Shown: one piece after another, positions 1 to 8,050 of the stretch | Numbering within the stretch: the stretch's first letter is position 1 | Layout of the letters: every line of letters begins with the position of its first letter | Assembly: GCA_050250395.1 (NCBI GenBank) | Contig: JBFWOQ010000013.1 | Location: forward strand, 9,785-73,784 | Source of the DNA: JAGPUQ01 sp050250395 | GTDB lineage: Bacteria > Pseudomonadota > Gammaproteobacteria > Pseudomonadales > Porticoccaceae | Direction of reading: 5' to 3' | Length of the DNA stretch: 64,000 nucleotides | The notes under the pieces: model-generated | Databases searched by the model: none | Seen by the model: only the letters and a program-made list of their open reading frames with translations | What the model was told of the DNA's origin: nothing | Program-made: the position numbers and the translations under genes

Positions 1-252
1 TTCCCCATCGCCGCCTTTGTCGCCGCCGGGTTCGAGCACAGCATCGCCAATATGTATTTCATCCCCCTGGGCATGCTGCTGCGCGATGGCCTCGCGACGC
101 CCGAGGCCGGCGCCGAATTCATCGGCTGGATGGGTTTGATCCGCAACCTGGTCCCGGTGATCCTCGGCAACCTGATGGGCGGCAGCGTGCTGGTCGCGCT
201 GGTCTACCACCTGATCTACCGGCGCGGCGCAGTGCGCTTGCCGCCGGGGTAA
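1..252 (+). CDS. Formate/nitrite transporter family protein, C-terminal part
   Basis: The reading frame is open from the first base and ends in TAA at 250-252, so only the last 83 residues are present. They read as two hydrophobic stretches joined by a short loop, including NMYFIPLGML and LVPVILGNLMGGSVLVALVYH. This is the usual C-terminal end of FocA/NirC-type pentameric channels, which move formate, nitrite or hydrosulfide across the inner membrane. The GNLMGG segment before the last helix is characteristic of the family. The substrate cannot be judged because the pore residues of the N-terminal half lie outside the window. Confidence 0.8.
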   Translation, partial: FPIAAFVAAGFEHSIANMYFIPLGMLLRDGLATPEAGAEFIGWMGLIRNLVPVILGNLMGGSVLVALVYHLIYRRGAVRLPPG

Positions 253-293
253 TCCCGGCAGGCTCGGGTTCGTGTGGCGACGGCGCTGCCCGT

Positions 294-1034
294 TCAACCC
301 TTGGGCATTGCCAGGATCTCGGCAATCGACCGGGTTTCGGTGTATTGGCGCAAGCCGGCTTCCCGTCGTTTGATGGCGATGACGGACATGCGGTCCGCCA
401 GCTCGTTGCCTTCCACGCCGGCATGACCGGCCACATGCTGCACCCGGATGCGGTCGGCGATCTCGACATAGAGCGCATGCGCCGACTGGATCAGGTCGAG
501 ATTCATGATCTCGCCGCCCCTGCGCTTCCAGCCCTTCGCCTTCCACCCGAAGGCCCAGGTCGTGATGCATTCGATGGCGTATTTCGAGTCGCAGAGGATC
601 GCCACGCTCTGGCCGCTCGCGCTGAACTTGTCGGCAAACACCAGCGCATGGTGGAGACCCAGTAGCTCCGCGGTGTTGTTGGTGCCGGCGGGGTTGTAGA
701 GTCCATACCACAGTTGATACAGCGCGCCGCTCTTGTAGATGGCGATGCCGGTGCCGGCCTGCCCCGGGTTGGGATCGCAGGCGCCGTCGCAGTAGATTTC
801 GATGTCGGCACTGGCGTGTTTTCCGGTCGCAGCGACTTTTGCACGGGGCGAAGCCGGTTTCCGGACCATTGCCGTTTTGCCTTGGGCATAGGCGGCTTCG
901 GCAAGCGCCAGCGTGGGGAACGATTTGAACTTCGCCCCCGGAAAGCCCTTGATCTGTCTTTCGGCTTCCGGCCAGGTCGAGTAGATGCCAGGGGCCTTCC
1001 CGACCCAGACGACGTAATATTTTTGCGGTGGCAC
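294..1034 (-). CDS. rnhA: Ribonuclease H1 with N-terminal hybrid-binding domain
   Basis: RNase HI cleaves the RNA strand of RNA-DNA hybrids. The 246-residue product has two parts. Residues 1-50 form the viroplasmin-like hybrid-binding domain found in eukaryotic-type RNase H1 (KYYVVWVGKAPGIY, then FKSFPTLALAEAAY). The catalytic domain follows, with the acidic residues visible in YCDGACDPNPG, NNTAELLGL, ILCDSKYAIE and EGNELADRMS. The GTG at 1034 is chosen because AAGG lies 8 nt upstream and the hybrid-binding fold begins at once. The frame stays open further upstream, but that part resembles no protein. The gene stands alone and points away from the acyl-CoA dehydrogenases. Confidence 0.9.
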   Translation of the reverse strand: MPPQKYYVVWVGKAPGIYSTWPEAERQIKGFPGAKFKSFPTLALAEAAYAQGKTAMVRKPASPRAKVAATGKHASADIEIYCDGACDPNPGQAGTGIAIYKSGALYQLWYGLYNPAGTNNTAELLGLHHALVFADKFSASGQSVAILCDSKYAIECITTWAFGWKAKGWKRRGGEIMNLDLIQSAHALYVEIADRIRVQHVAGHAGVEGNELADRMSVIAIKRREAGLRQYTETRSIAEILAMPKG

Positions 1035-1422
1035 GGCAATGACCTTGAGTAAAAAAACCTGGAAAAGGGCTCTGCCCGGCGCTGGCTTCACCGAGGGGAC
1101 AGCGTGGCCAGTGTGCCGGGTGTGTGGCGCGGGCGGATTATCGCGTTTCCCGACGATCCTTGTGGGGACGCCCGTCCGTCCGGGATGACCCGATCCAATC
1201 CCCCTGTGTCGAGACGCGCGATGGGCGATGTCTGCCGTTGCGTCGAAAAGGCGTAATATCGGTACACCAATGCGCCGAGCGCAACGACGAGACTCCAATA
1301 AGCGAACGGGCGCGACACCGGCCAACCAGCATGAGCCGAAACATTCGGGCGCCCGGGCGCCGGGTTGACATCCGGCTGACTCGAATAATGAGCCGGCGCC
1401 ATGACCGACACGGGATGACAGC
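1035..1422. other. Intergenic region between divergent rnhA and acyl-CoA dehydrogenase genes
   Basis: This 388-bp divergent region should hold both promoters. I see no RNA gene or convincing small gene. A minus-strand frame of 107 codons at 1088-1411 has a hydrophobic patch but starts at GTG without a ribosome binding site and resembles nothing I know. Confidence 0.4.
1365..1391 (+). promoter_or_regulatory. Possible sigma-70 promoter for the acyl-CoA dehydrogenase pair
   Basis: A perfect TTGACA lies at 1365-1370 and is followed by an AT-rich patch (AATAATGA, 1384-1391) about 30 nt before the ATG at 1423. No -10 box matches well at the standard 17-nt spacing, so only the -35 element is persuasive. 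Confidence 0.3.
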
Positions 1423-2553
1423 ATGAAATTCAGTTTCACCGATGAACAGGAGCAGATCCGCGCCATGGTGCGGCGATTTCTCGCCGAGCAGTCGCCGACC
1501 ACGGAGATCCGCCGCCTGATGGCCACCGACAACGGCTGGGAACGCGCGGGCTGGCAGCGGCTGAGCAGCGAACTCGGGCTCACCAGCGTGCACATTCCCG
1601 AGGCCTACGGCGGCCAGGGTCTGGGCTTTGTCGAGTTGGCGATTGTGCTTGAGGAAATGGGCCGCGCCCTCTTGTGCGCGCCCTATTTCGCCTCCGTGGT
1701 GCTCGCGGCCAACGCCATCCTGAACGCGGGCAGCGAAGACCAGAAGCACGAACTGCTGCCCGGCATTGCCACCGGCGAGACCGTGGCGACCCTGGCCTTC
1801 ACCGAGAACAACGGCCTCTGGGACAGTGCCGGGATAGCCCTGACGGCGACGCCCGCCGGTGCCGGCTACCGGCTGTCCGGCGTCAAGAGCTTCGTGCTGG
1901 ACGGGCACACGGCGGATCTGATCATCGTGCTGGCGCGCGCGCCGGGCAGCAGCGGCGATGGCGGGCTGTCGTTTTTCAGCGTGCGCGGCGACGCCGCCGG
2001 GCTCGATCGGCGTCTGCTCAAGTCCGTTGACAGCACCCGCAAGCTGGCACGACTGACCTTCAACGATGTGCGCGGTGAATTGCTGGGTGAACTCGGCGCC
2101 GCCGCCGTTCCCTTCGCCAGAACCCTGGATCAGGCCGCCGTGTGTCTTGCCAACGAGATGGTCGGTGGCGCCGACCAGTTGCGCCAATCCGCCCTCGACT
2201 ACGCGATGCTGCGGATGCAGTTCGGTCGCCCCATCGCCAGCTTCCAGGCGATCAAGCACAAATGCGCCGATATGCTGGTGGACGTGGAGCTCGCGAAATC
2301 CGCGGCCTACTACGCCGCCGAGGCGGCGGCGGAAAGTGACCCGGAGTTGCCCGCGCTCGCCTCGCTGGCCAAGGCCTGCGCCGCCGACGCCTTCATGCAG
2401 ACGGCCCGGGAAACCATTCAGCTGCACGGTGGCATCGGCTTCACCTGGGATAACGACACCCATCTGTGGTTCAAGCGCGCCAAAAGCTCCGAAGTGTTTC
2501 TGGGCAGTCCGAGTTATCACCGCGAACTGCTGATGCAGCGCTGGAACGTTTGA
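1423..2553 (+). CDS. Acyl-CoA dehydrogenase, first subunit of a tandem pair
   Basis: FAD-dependent enzyme that introduces the alpha-beta double bond into an acyl-CoA. The 376-residue product starts MKFSFTDEQEQIRAMVRRFL, as usual for the family. It has the middle beta domain with LAFTENNGLWD and ends with the helical domain motif LHGGIGFTWDNDTHLWFKRA. It sits 17 nt upstream of a second, different acyl-CoA dehydrogenase. In actinobacterial and proteobacterial steroid degradation such adjacent unlike pairs form alpha2beta2 enzymes (the FadE28/FadE29, or ChsE1/ChsE2, type). The C-terminal motif here is of the GGIGFTW kind found in one partner of those pairs. The true substrate is unknown. Confidence 0.9.
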   Translation: MKFSFTDEQEQIRAMVRRFLAEQSPTTEIRRLMATDNGWERAGWQRLSSELGLTSVHIPEAYGGQGLGFVELAIVLEEMGRALLCAPYFASVVLAANAILNAGSEDQKHELLPGIATGETVATLAFTENNGLWDSAGIALTATPAGAGYRLSGVKSFVLDGHTADLIIVLARAPGSSGDGGLSFFSVRGDAAGLDRRLLKSVDSTRKLARLTFNDVRGELLGELGAAAVPFARTLDQAAVCLANEMVGGADQLRQSALDYAMLRMQFGRPIASFQAIKHKCADMLVDVELAKSAAYYAAEAAAESDPELPALASLAKACAADAFMQTARETIQLHGGIGFTWDNDTHLWFKRAKSSEVFLGSPSYHRELLMQRWNV

Positions 2554-2570
2554 GAAGCGAGGCAAATACC

Positions 2571-3842
2571 ATGAGTCAACCGACACCGGAAAGCGTCCGC
2601 GCCGAAGCCCGCGCCTGGCTCGAAGCCAACTGGGATCCGAACCTCGATCTGATGGCCTGGCGCGCCAGGCTGGTGGATAGCGGCTGGGGCATGCCGGCCT
2701 GGCCGAAGGAATGGCACGGCAAGGGACTGTCCGCGGCGCTCGCCGCCGTCGTCGACAAGGAATTCCGCACGCTCGGCGCCATCGGCGTCGCCCGCAGCGG
2801 CCCGCGCATGCTGGCCGCCGCCACGCTGCTGGAACACGGCTCGGATTTTCTCAAGGAAAAATTTCTGCGCCGCATCCTGACCGGCGAAGACCACTGGTGC
2901 CAGCTGTTCAGCGAACCCGGCAGCGGTTCGGATCTCGCCGGTGCCATGACCCGGGCGGATCTCAAGGACGGCCGGTGGATCGTCAACGGCCAGAAAGTCT
3001 GGACCACCAGCGCCCATCACGCGCAATACGGCTTCCTGCTCGCGCGCACCGACTGGGACGTGCCCAAGCATCAGGGTCTGTCCTATTTCATCATCGAGAT
3101 GGAACAGCCGGGCGTGCTGGTGCAGCCCCTGCGCCAGATGAACGGCCACGCCTCCTTCAACCAGGTGTTTTTCACCGATGCGGTGGTGCCGCCGGACTAC
3201 CTGGTCGCCAATCTTGGCGAAGGCTGGAAAGTGGCGACCACCACCCTGATGCACGAACGCCGCGCCGCCGCCGAGGGCATGGCGTCCGGGCCGCAGAGCG
3301 CCCAACGCGTGGGAAGGGCCTACGACCAGGAGCGCGCCGAATTCGCCATCACCATGGAGCCCTACACCTGGTATCCGCAGCGCGCCGGGCGCCCCGATCT
3401 GGTCATCGAGCGCGCCCAGGCCACGGGCCGCAATACCGATCCGGTGGTGCGCCAGGAAATCGCCAAGTTGCTGACGCTGCACCGGGCCGCGCACTGGACC
3501 CAGCGCCGCGCCCGCGCCGCCCAGCAACTGGGGCGCCCGCCGGGACCGGAAGGCTCGCTGGGCAAACTGGTGGGCAGCCATGTGGCACGCGCGTCGGCCA
3601 ATGTGCACACGCTGATCAGCGCGGCGGATGCCATGCTGACCGGCAGTGACAGCCCCATGAACGGCGTCATCGCCGAGATTCTGGTATCGACACCGGCCGC
3701 GTCCATTGCCGGTGGCACCGACGAGATTCAGCGCAACATCATTGCCGAACGCGTGCTGGGCATGCCGAAGGAACCCCTTACCGGCATGGATCGGCCGTTC
3801 AAGGATGTGCCGAAAAATACGGTGCAGCCGCGCGCGCGATGA
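2571..3842 (+). CDS. Acyl-CoA dehydrogenase, second subunit of a tandem pair
   Basis: A 423-residue acyl-CoA dehydrogenase starting MSQPTPESVRAEARAWLEAN. The flavin-binding region has CQLFSEPGSGSDLAG and WTTSAHHAQYGFLLAR. The C-terminus has IAGGTDEIQRNIIAERVLGMP, the classic family ending. The ATG at 2571 lies 17 nt after the stop of the preceding gene, with GAAGCGAGG before it. An upstream in-frame extension into that gene is open but unlikely. Together the two genes look like an operon for a heteromeric dehydrogenase acting on a bulky or branched acyl-CoA such as a steroid side chain; this is inferred from architecture only. Confidence 0.9.
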   Translation: MSQPTPESVRAEARAWLEANWDPNLDLMAWRARLVDSGWGMPAWPKEWHGKGLSAALAAVVDKEFRTLGAIGVARSGPRMLAAATLLEHGSDFLKEKFLRRILTGEDHWCQLFSEPGSGSDLAGAMTRADLKDGRWIVNGQKVWTTSAHHAQYGFLLARTDWDVPKHQGLSYFIIEMEQPGVLVQPLRQMNGHASFNQVFFTDAVVPPDYLVANLGEGWKVATTTLMHERRAAAEGMASGPQSAQRVGRAYDQERAEFAITMEPYTWYPQRAGRPDLVIERAQATGRNTDPVVRQEIAKLLTLHRAAHWTQRRARAAQQLGRPPGPEGSLGKLVGSHVARASANVHTLISAADAMLTGSDSPMNGVIAEILVSTPAASIAGGTDEIQRNIIAERVLGMPKEPLTGMDRPFKDVPKNTVQPRAR

Positions 3843-3942
3843 GTGGGATAAAACGGGCAGTGGAGGTGAAGCGCGGCTGCGTGTCGGCCGATCGCGTCAT
3901 CAAGATGACGTTCTGACGGCGACAGTGAAGTGGTCCAGTTGA

Positions 3943-4112
3943 CTAGGAGCCTGTCGGACTTAAGACTGCCCTACTGCGGAAAAGCCGAATTTGGTTATAT
4001 TTCGGGCAAATTTTCGTTGAATAGTCCCCGCTATTCGCCGCAAATTTGCCCAAAATCTACCTCAAATCGGACTTTCCCTCGCTACGGACGCTCAAGTCCG
4101 ACAGGCTCCTAG
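3943..4112. mobile_element. MITE-like 170-bp palindromic element
   Basis: The ends are a perfect 19-bp inverted repeat: CTAGGAGCCTGTCGGACTT at 3943-3961 and its complement at 4094-4112. Inside are further nested pairs: GGGCAAATTT with AAATTTGCCC, and GAATAG with CTATTC around a CCCC-containing loop. The whole unit could therefore fold into one long imperfect hairpin. The outermost CTAG is palindromic and present on both sides, so it may instead be a 4-bp target duplication with GAGCCTGTCGGACTT as the true terminal repeat. No reading frame is inside, as expected for a non-autonomous element moved by a transposase encoded elsewhere. Confidence 0.75.
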
Positions 4113-4214
4113 GTACTACAAAGGCTCGGCTGCATTCGGTGCTGGGTTGTCAATCGCCAAATCAGTGTGAGAAAAGAGCCACTCAACCGTTGTCCAGTTT
4201 TACTTGACCACAAC

Positions 4215-4345
4215 AGGGCTATACGAACCGCCCACGGAAGCCGGCTGGATGCCTCGGTGTGAAGAACGTCGGAAAGCCGTGTGCGGGAAAACCGCAAGCA
4301 AGGTTTGATGGGGGAGGGCGGGCGAGGGCCTGCTCTCTACCCTGC
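4215..4345 (+). ncRNA. 3' end of a group II intron (domains V and VI), remnant
   Basis: Positions 4273-4306 match a group II intron domain V: a lower stem AAGCC with GGTTT containing the catalytic AGC triad, and an upper stem GCGG with CCGC closed by a GAAA-type tetraloop. Directly after it, 4308-4343 can form domain VI. AGGGCGGG pairs with CCTGCTCT, and an outer G-rich/CCC stem leaves a bulged A in CTACCC as the expected branch point. The 3' splice site would lie close to 4343. The preceding sequence (from about 4215) has the look of the domain IV tail. No 5' half and no reverse transcriptase gene are present nearby, so this is a truncated copy. Confidence 0.65.
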
Positions 4346-4421
4346 CCAGTTTCGCCAGTTCCTTATTCAACCGCCGGGGCAGCCGGTAGCGGTTTCCGCT
4401 TCCGGCTGCCCGGGCCCTGGA

Positions 4422-6005
4422 TCAGAACTGGAACTGGATCTCCAGGATGGTCTCGTTGCGGCGGTCGCCGGGCCGTGACCAGAGGTCTCCGACCTGCCAG
4501 GGGCCGATCTCCTCGTCCCCCACCTGCCAATAGAAATACTGCTCGGCGGTGAACACCAGATGTTTGGAGAACAGGTATTCGATACCGAACTTGGTGTAGC
4601 CACCAGTCGAGCGGGGATCGAAGACCACCACGAAATCCGGGTTCCAGAGACCGGCCGCCCCATAGGTGGTGGAGGCGGAGAAGCTCATCACGAACTCATC
4701 CTGGTCCAGGCGATCGTCGTTGACGCTGACGAACCGCCCGGGAATCACCTCGCCGTCGATGCGCGCCGGAACCACGGAGGACAGCCCGCGGAAGTGGCTG
4801 CTGTAGTCGAGATAGCGGCGCCAGAACAACTGGCCGGAGAGGAAAAAGGTGCGCAGGCTGTTGAGGGAGCGGATCCAGGTGGGCCGGTCGATGCCGACCA
4901 TCACCACCGATTGGTGCACGGTATCGAACTGGTCCTGGTCGCCGTCGATGCTCAGGGGCGCGCCCGGTTCGATGGCCACCGGCACGCCCTTGGTGATGGC
5001 GCTTTCCAGGCGGATCACCGACTGGGTGTACTTTTCTTCCGAATAGCTGGCGGTGGCGCCAATCATATGGGTGCGCGGATTCACCAGATCGACCGTCGCA
5101 TTGAAGGTGTCGCCCTGAATGCCCGACAGATCCTGGCGGAATCGCGCGCCCGTCGCCCCGGAGTAGCCGTAGAAATAGTTGAAACTGAAATCGATGTCGT
5201 TCCAGATCCCCTTGTAGCGGATGCCGGCCTGTCCGCTGCTCAGGTCCCGATTCGGGCGCCCGTCGCGGATGGTGCGCTGCAGGTCATAGAGCTCGCCATC
5301 GAGGATCACACTGTTAGCCACTTCCGGCAGCCCGGCGTAGACCGACCAGGGATAGCGGGGATCGGTCTCCACGCGATTGGGCTGGACATCCCAGGGGATC
5401 CAGATGATCTCGACGAAGGATTCCTCGAAGGAGCCGATCTTGCCGATGTCGTAGATGCCGCGGGCCATCCACAGCGGGATGCGGATGTCCTCCCAGGATT
5501 CGCGCGACCAGTGCCAGCTCAGATCCAGGGGGTTGATGACGTCCAGGGCGCGGAAATTGTCGGCTTCCCCCCACACGACCTGTTGTTTGCCGAGCTTCAG
5601 GGTAAAGGGCGGAATCAGGATATCGACAAAGACCTCGCGCATCGCGGATTCGAAGTTGCCGCCGCTGAGGTCGTCGTACTTGTCGCGGAAGTCGTACACG
5701 GAGTCGTAGATGCCGCGGCCGATGAAGGTGAAGGTCGCCTCCGCGATGGGTCCGGCGTCGAAGCGCCCGAATGCCTGCCCATCGCGCAGAAAATAGTACT
5801 TGCCCTCCAATTGAGCGGTATTGCGCTGCATGATCATTTCGGCGTCGCTGGGGTTGGGCACGCGCCAGATGTTTTGCGCCCGGACATAGCCCTCCAGTTC
5901 CAGGTCGCTGCCGACGTTGACGATCCCCCAGGAAGCAGTCGGGGCCAGCAGGGCGGCGGCGAGCGCCGCGCGAATCGGGTTTCTCATTCTCATCGTCGTT
6001 CTCAC
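4422..6005 (-). CDS. DUF1302 family outer membrane protein
   Basis: The 527-residue product has an N-terminal Sec signal (MRMRNPIRAALAAALLAPTASWG, cleavage near residue 26). A long stretch of alternating amphipathic segments rich in aromatic residues follows, ending in ILEIQFQF. A terminal phenylalanine is the hallmark of outer membrane beta-barrels. The sequence fits the DUF1302 family, typically found beside DUF1329 genes in bacteria that degrade or export hydrophobic compounds. The DUF1329 gene is 166 bp upstream on the same strand, consistent with one operon. The initiator could be Met1, Met5 or Met7. Function is not established; uptake or export of a hydrophobic substrate is inference. 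Confidence 0.85.
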   Translation of the reverse strand: MRTTMRMRNPIRAALAAALLAPTASWGIVNVGSDLELEGYVRAQNIWRVPNPSDAEMIMQRNTAQLEGKYYFLRDGQAFGRFDAGPIAEATFTFIGRGIYDSVYDFRDKYDDLSGGNFESAMREVFVDILIPPFTLKLGKQQVVWGEADNFRALDVINPLDLSWHWSRESWEDIRIPLWMARGIYDIGKIGSFEESFVEIIWIPWDVQPNRVETDPRYPWSVYAGLPEVANSVILDGELYDLQRTIRDGRPNRDLSSGQAGIRYKGIWNDIDFSFNYFYGYSGATGARFRQDLSGIQGDTFNATVDLVNPRTHMIGATASYSEEKYTQSVIRLESAITKGVPVAIEPGAPLSIDGDQDQFDTVHQSVVMVGIDRPTWIRSLNSLRTFFLSGQLFWRRYLDYSSHFRGLSSVVPARIDGEVIPGRFVSVNDDRLDQDEFVMSFSASTTYGAAGLWNPDFVVVFDPRSTGGYTKFGIEYLFSKHLVFTAEQYFYWQVGDEEIGPWQVGDLWSRPGDRRNETILEIQFQF

Positions 6006-6171
6006 TTCTTCTAATTAATTCTGAGAGTGTCCCTGACCGCCGGTGCGCGCGGGCCGCGAGCCAGACGCTACGCCTTTCCCGGCGCGAGCCGTGCAACGGG
6101 TTGTCGTGAGGCGTCCACCGGGCCCCCCTCTGCCCCGTGGTCGGCGGGGCAGGGCCCGGGTCGGAGGCGGA

Positions 6172-7500
6172 TCAGCGTCTGCCGCCGATCATGTTGCGCA
6201 GTGAAAAAAATTGCTTGGCCCGCGCTTCCGAAAACTCCCGCTTGTTGGTGAAGCAGTGGGTCATGGTGGCGTGCGGTTTCTTGGCGTTGATGTCCGTTTC
6301 ACCCAAATGCAGAAACACCTGGTGACCAAGGGTCCTGGAGAAATCCTGCTGCACATAAGGCGCCTGCTGGGGCTCCTCGTGGGCGTAACTCTCCGAATAC
6401 TTGAGGAAGTGCTGCGCCATGCGCAGGAGGTTGTCGTCCTTGCGGTCGAAGCCGAACATCCAGAGTGTCCAATAGGTCTCGGCGTCGACAAACACGACGC
6501 GGTAGCTGTAGGGGTGATCCTCGGGCCTGGGCTTGATCAGCACCACATGGCTGTCCCGCACTTCCCAGCGCGTCTTGTGCGGCACCCACAGGTGAGGCCC
6601 GCCGAATTCCGGGTTGTCCGGGACGTTGACGGTCGCCAGCACCTTGCGCTTGCCGAGGTACTCCCAGTCGTTCTCGTAGACCTTGCCGGCGAAGCCGTCG
6701 CCGTCCTCGCGGATCATGTCCATGCCCATCAGCTCGCCGGTGCGCTCCGAGGACAGGGTCTTGCGCGGTTTGCGCTGGGCCGGCATGTACAGCCATCCGG
6801 CATCCTCGGCATGGTGATCCACATAGGAGATGGTCATGTTCTTGGCGCCGGCCATGTCGCGGGGCGAGCGAAACTCCATGATCTTCTTGGCGCGCACCTC
6901 CTCGTATCCTGGGACCAGGCAGTGCTGTCCCCGGCCGTACTGGGCATTGACCGAGGTGTATTCCATCTGCCGGTCGAGCTTGCCGCCCTCGCTGCGCAGC
7001 CAGGTCACCATGGGCATGTCGTAGTCGTTCGCACCCGGGCGCCAGAGCATGTTCCAGATCACCTTCTGGCCGGCCATGGGATCAGCCGGATCGATCTCGG
7101 GGAAGGGAAAGCCCCCGCCGGTGAAACCGGTCAAAGTGCCTGAAGCATCCAGGTGATAGCCGGGCACGACCGCGCTGCCCCAGCCCTTGGGCGGGGGGTA
7201 ATGGCCAGTGGGTGCGATCTCCATGTCCATGTCGGAGAAAAAGTAGTACTCCCAGGCAGTGCGCGGAATCAGCCGTTCTACCAGCGCGCGGTCGGTGATG
7301 GTCAGATGCTGCCCGGGCGACGGCAATGCCGGATCGGCCCGGTCGATCCACTCCCGCAGGGCCTGGTAGCTCATGTCGCCAGCGGCCAGCGCGGTGGCCG
7401 CCGATGTCGCCAGGCCCAGGGCCACGGCTACCATGGAACACAGCAGACGCACCGGCCGTCGGGTCGGAGCGCGTCCTCGATACGCGGTTGGGATGGTCAT
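6172..7500 (-). CDS. DUF1329 family secreted protein
   Basis: The 442-residue product has a Sec signal peptide with a basic N-region (RGRAPTRRPVR), a hydrophobic core and likely cleavage after ALA near residue 40. The mature part fits DUF1329, whose fold is thought to resemble LolA/LolB lipoprotein carriers. It may act in the periplasm as a carrier for a hydrophobic ligand. The ATG at 7500 is preferred over an ATG nine codons upstream because GAGGTAAACGAG places a ribosome binding site correctly. It is followed by the DUF1302 barrel gene. Elsewhere this pair often neighbours an MMPL-type RND exporter, but none is adjacent here. Confidence 0.85.
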   Translation of the reverse strand: MTIPTAYRGRAPTRRPVRLLCSMVAVALGLATSAATALAAGDMSYQALREWIDRADPALPSPGQHLTITDRALVERLIPRTAWEYYFFSDMDMEIAPTGHYPPPKGWGSAVVPGYHLDASGTLTGFTGGGFPFPEIDPADPMAGQKVIWNMLWRPGANDYDMPMVTWLRSEGGKLDRQMEYTSVNAQYGRGQHCLVPGYEEVRAKKIMEFRSPRDMAGAKNMTISYVDHHAEDAGWLYMPAQRKPRKTLSSERTGELMGMDMIREDGDGFAGKVYENDWEYLGKRKVLATVNVPDNPEFGGPHLWVPHKTRWEVRDSHVVLIKPRPEDHPYSYRVVFVDAETYWTLWMFGFDRKDDNLLRMAQHFLKYSESYAHEEPQQAPYVQQDFSRTLGHQVFLHLGETDINAKKPHATMTHCFTNKREFSEARAKQFFSLRNMIGGRR

Positions 7501-8050
7501 CTCGTTTACCTCGAAGCGATGCCGCAATCATGCATGGTCGAGCCTGCCGGCGGTGCCATCCAGGCCAGGGTGAAGCGGAACGTCCTTGGGCGGAACTCCA
7601 GACTGGCTGGCCGCAACCATAACTGTTGGATGCAGTGGAAATGGCGTTGCGGTATATAAGCTATCTCGAATCAATGCTCCGCCGCAAGCGATTCAGATCA
7701 AAACTCCGTTTTTGTGCACCGTCATGGGGCAATGCGGTCACGCCGGAGCTAAGCCGAGAGCCTTCACGGGGCAGGGCTGCCGGACAGACATTCCCGGACA
7801 GACATTCAATGAAGGATTCCGCTATCGATCGCAGCAGGCGTTCGTAACCCCGGCCATCTCCGCCCGGAACGCCCCGCCCGAGGGATCGATCACCACGAGG
7901 GGGCATCTCAGCGGGCGGCGATGTTGGGCATCCGCGCCAGTCGGGTCTCGTGTGCCGCGAGCGAGACCGGGGAGGACGCATCGATCGCGCCGGCGGTCAT
8001 TGGTCCGCAGCGCGAGCCGGGACTCTGCGCTGCGGACCAGGGGGAGGGGA
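7501..8050. other. Intergenic region, 550 bp
   Basis: This should contain the promoter of the DUF1329-DUF1302 operon and the 3' trailer of the 5'-nucleotidase gene, both on the minus strand. The only structure I see is a short direct repeat at 7781-7807. The plus-strand frames covering this interval have no ribosome binding site and no recognisable protein. Confidence 0.4.
7781..7807. repeat. Short tandem direct repeat, two 13-bp units
   Basis: CGGACAGACATTC occurs at 7781-7793 and again at 7795-7807, separated by one base. It could be a chance slippage product or a binding site pair for a regulator of the upstream DUF1329 operon. There is no further support. Confidence 0.6.

Larger units (their letters stand above)
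3843..4421. other. Gene-free region containing mobile-element remnants
   Basis: There is no credible gene in these 579 bp. The region holds a 170-bp palindromic element (3943-4112), then a short stretch at 4191-4214 (TGTCCAGTTTTACTTGACC and flanks) that looks like an insertion-sequence end. The 3' structural domains of a group II intron follow. A shorter related string, TGGTCCAGTTGAC, occurs just before the palindrome at 3931-3943. Confidence 0.6.

Noticed and set aside
1088..1411. Minus-strand frame of 107 codons with a hydrophobic patch
   Set aside because: It starts at GTG without a ribosome binding site, is Pro/Ser/Arg rich outside one short patch and overlaps the likely promoter of the acyl-CoA dehydrogenase operon.
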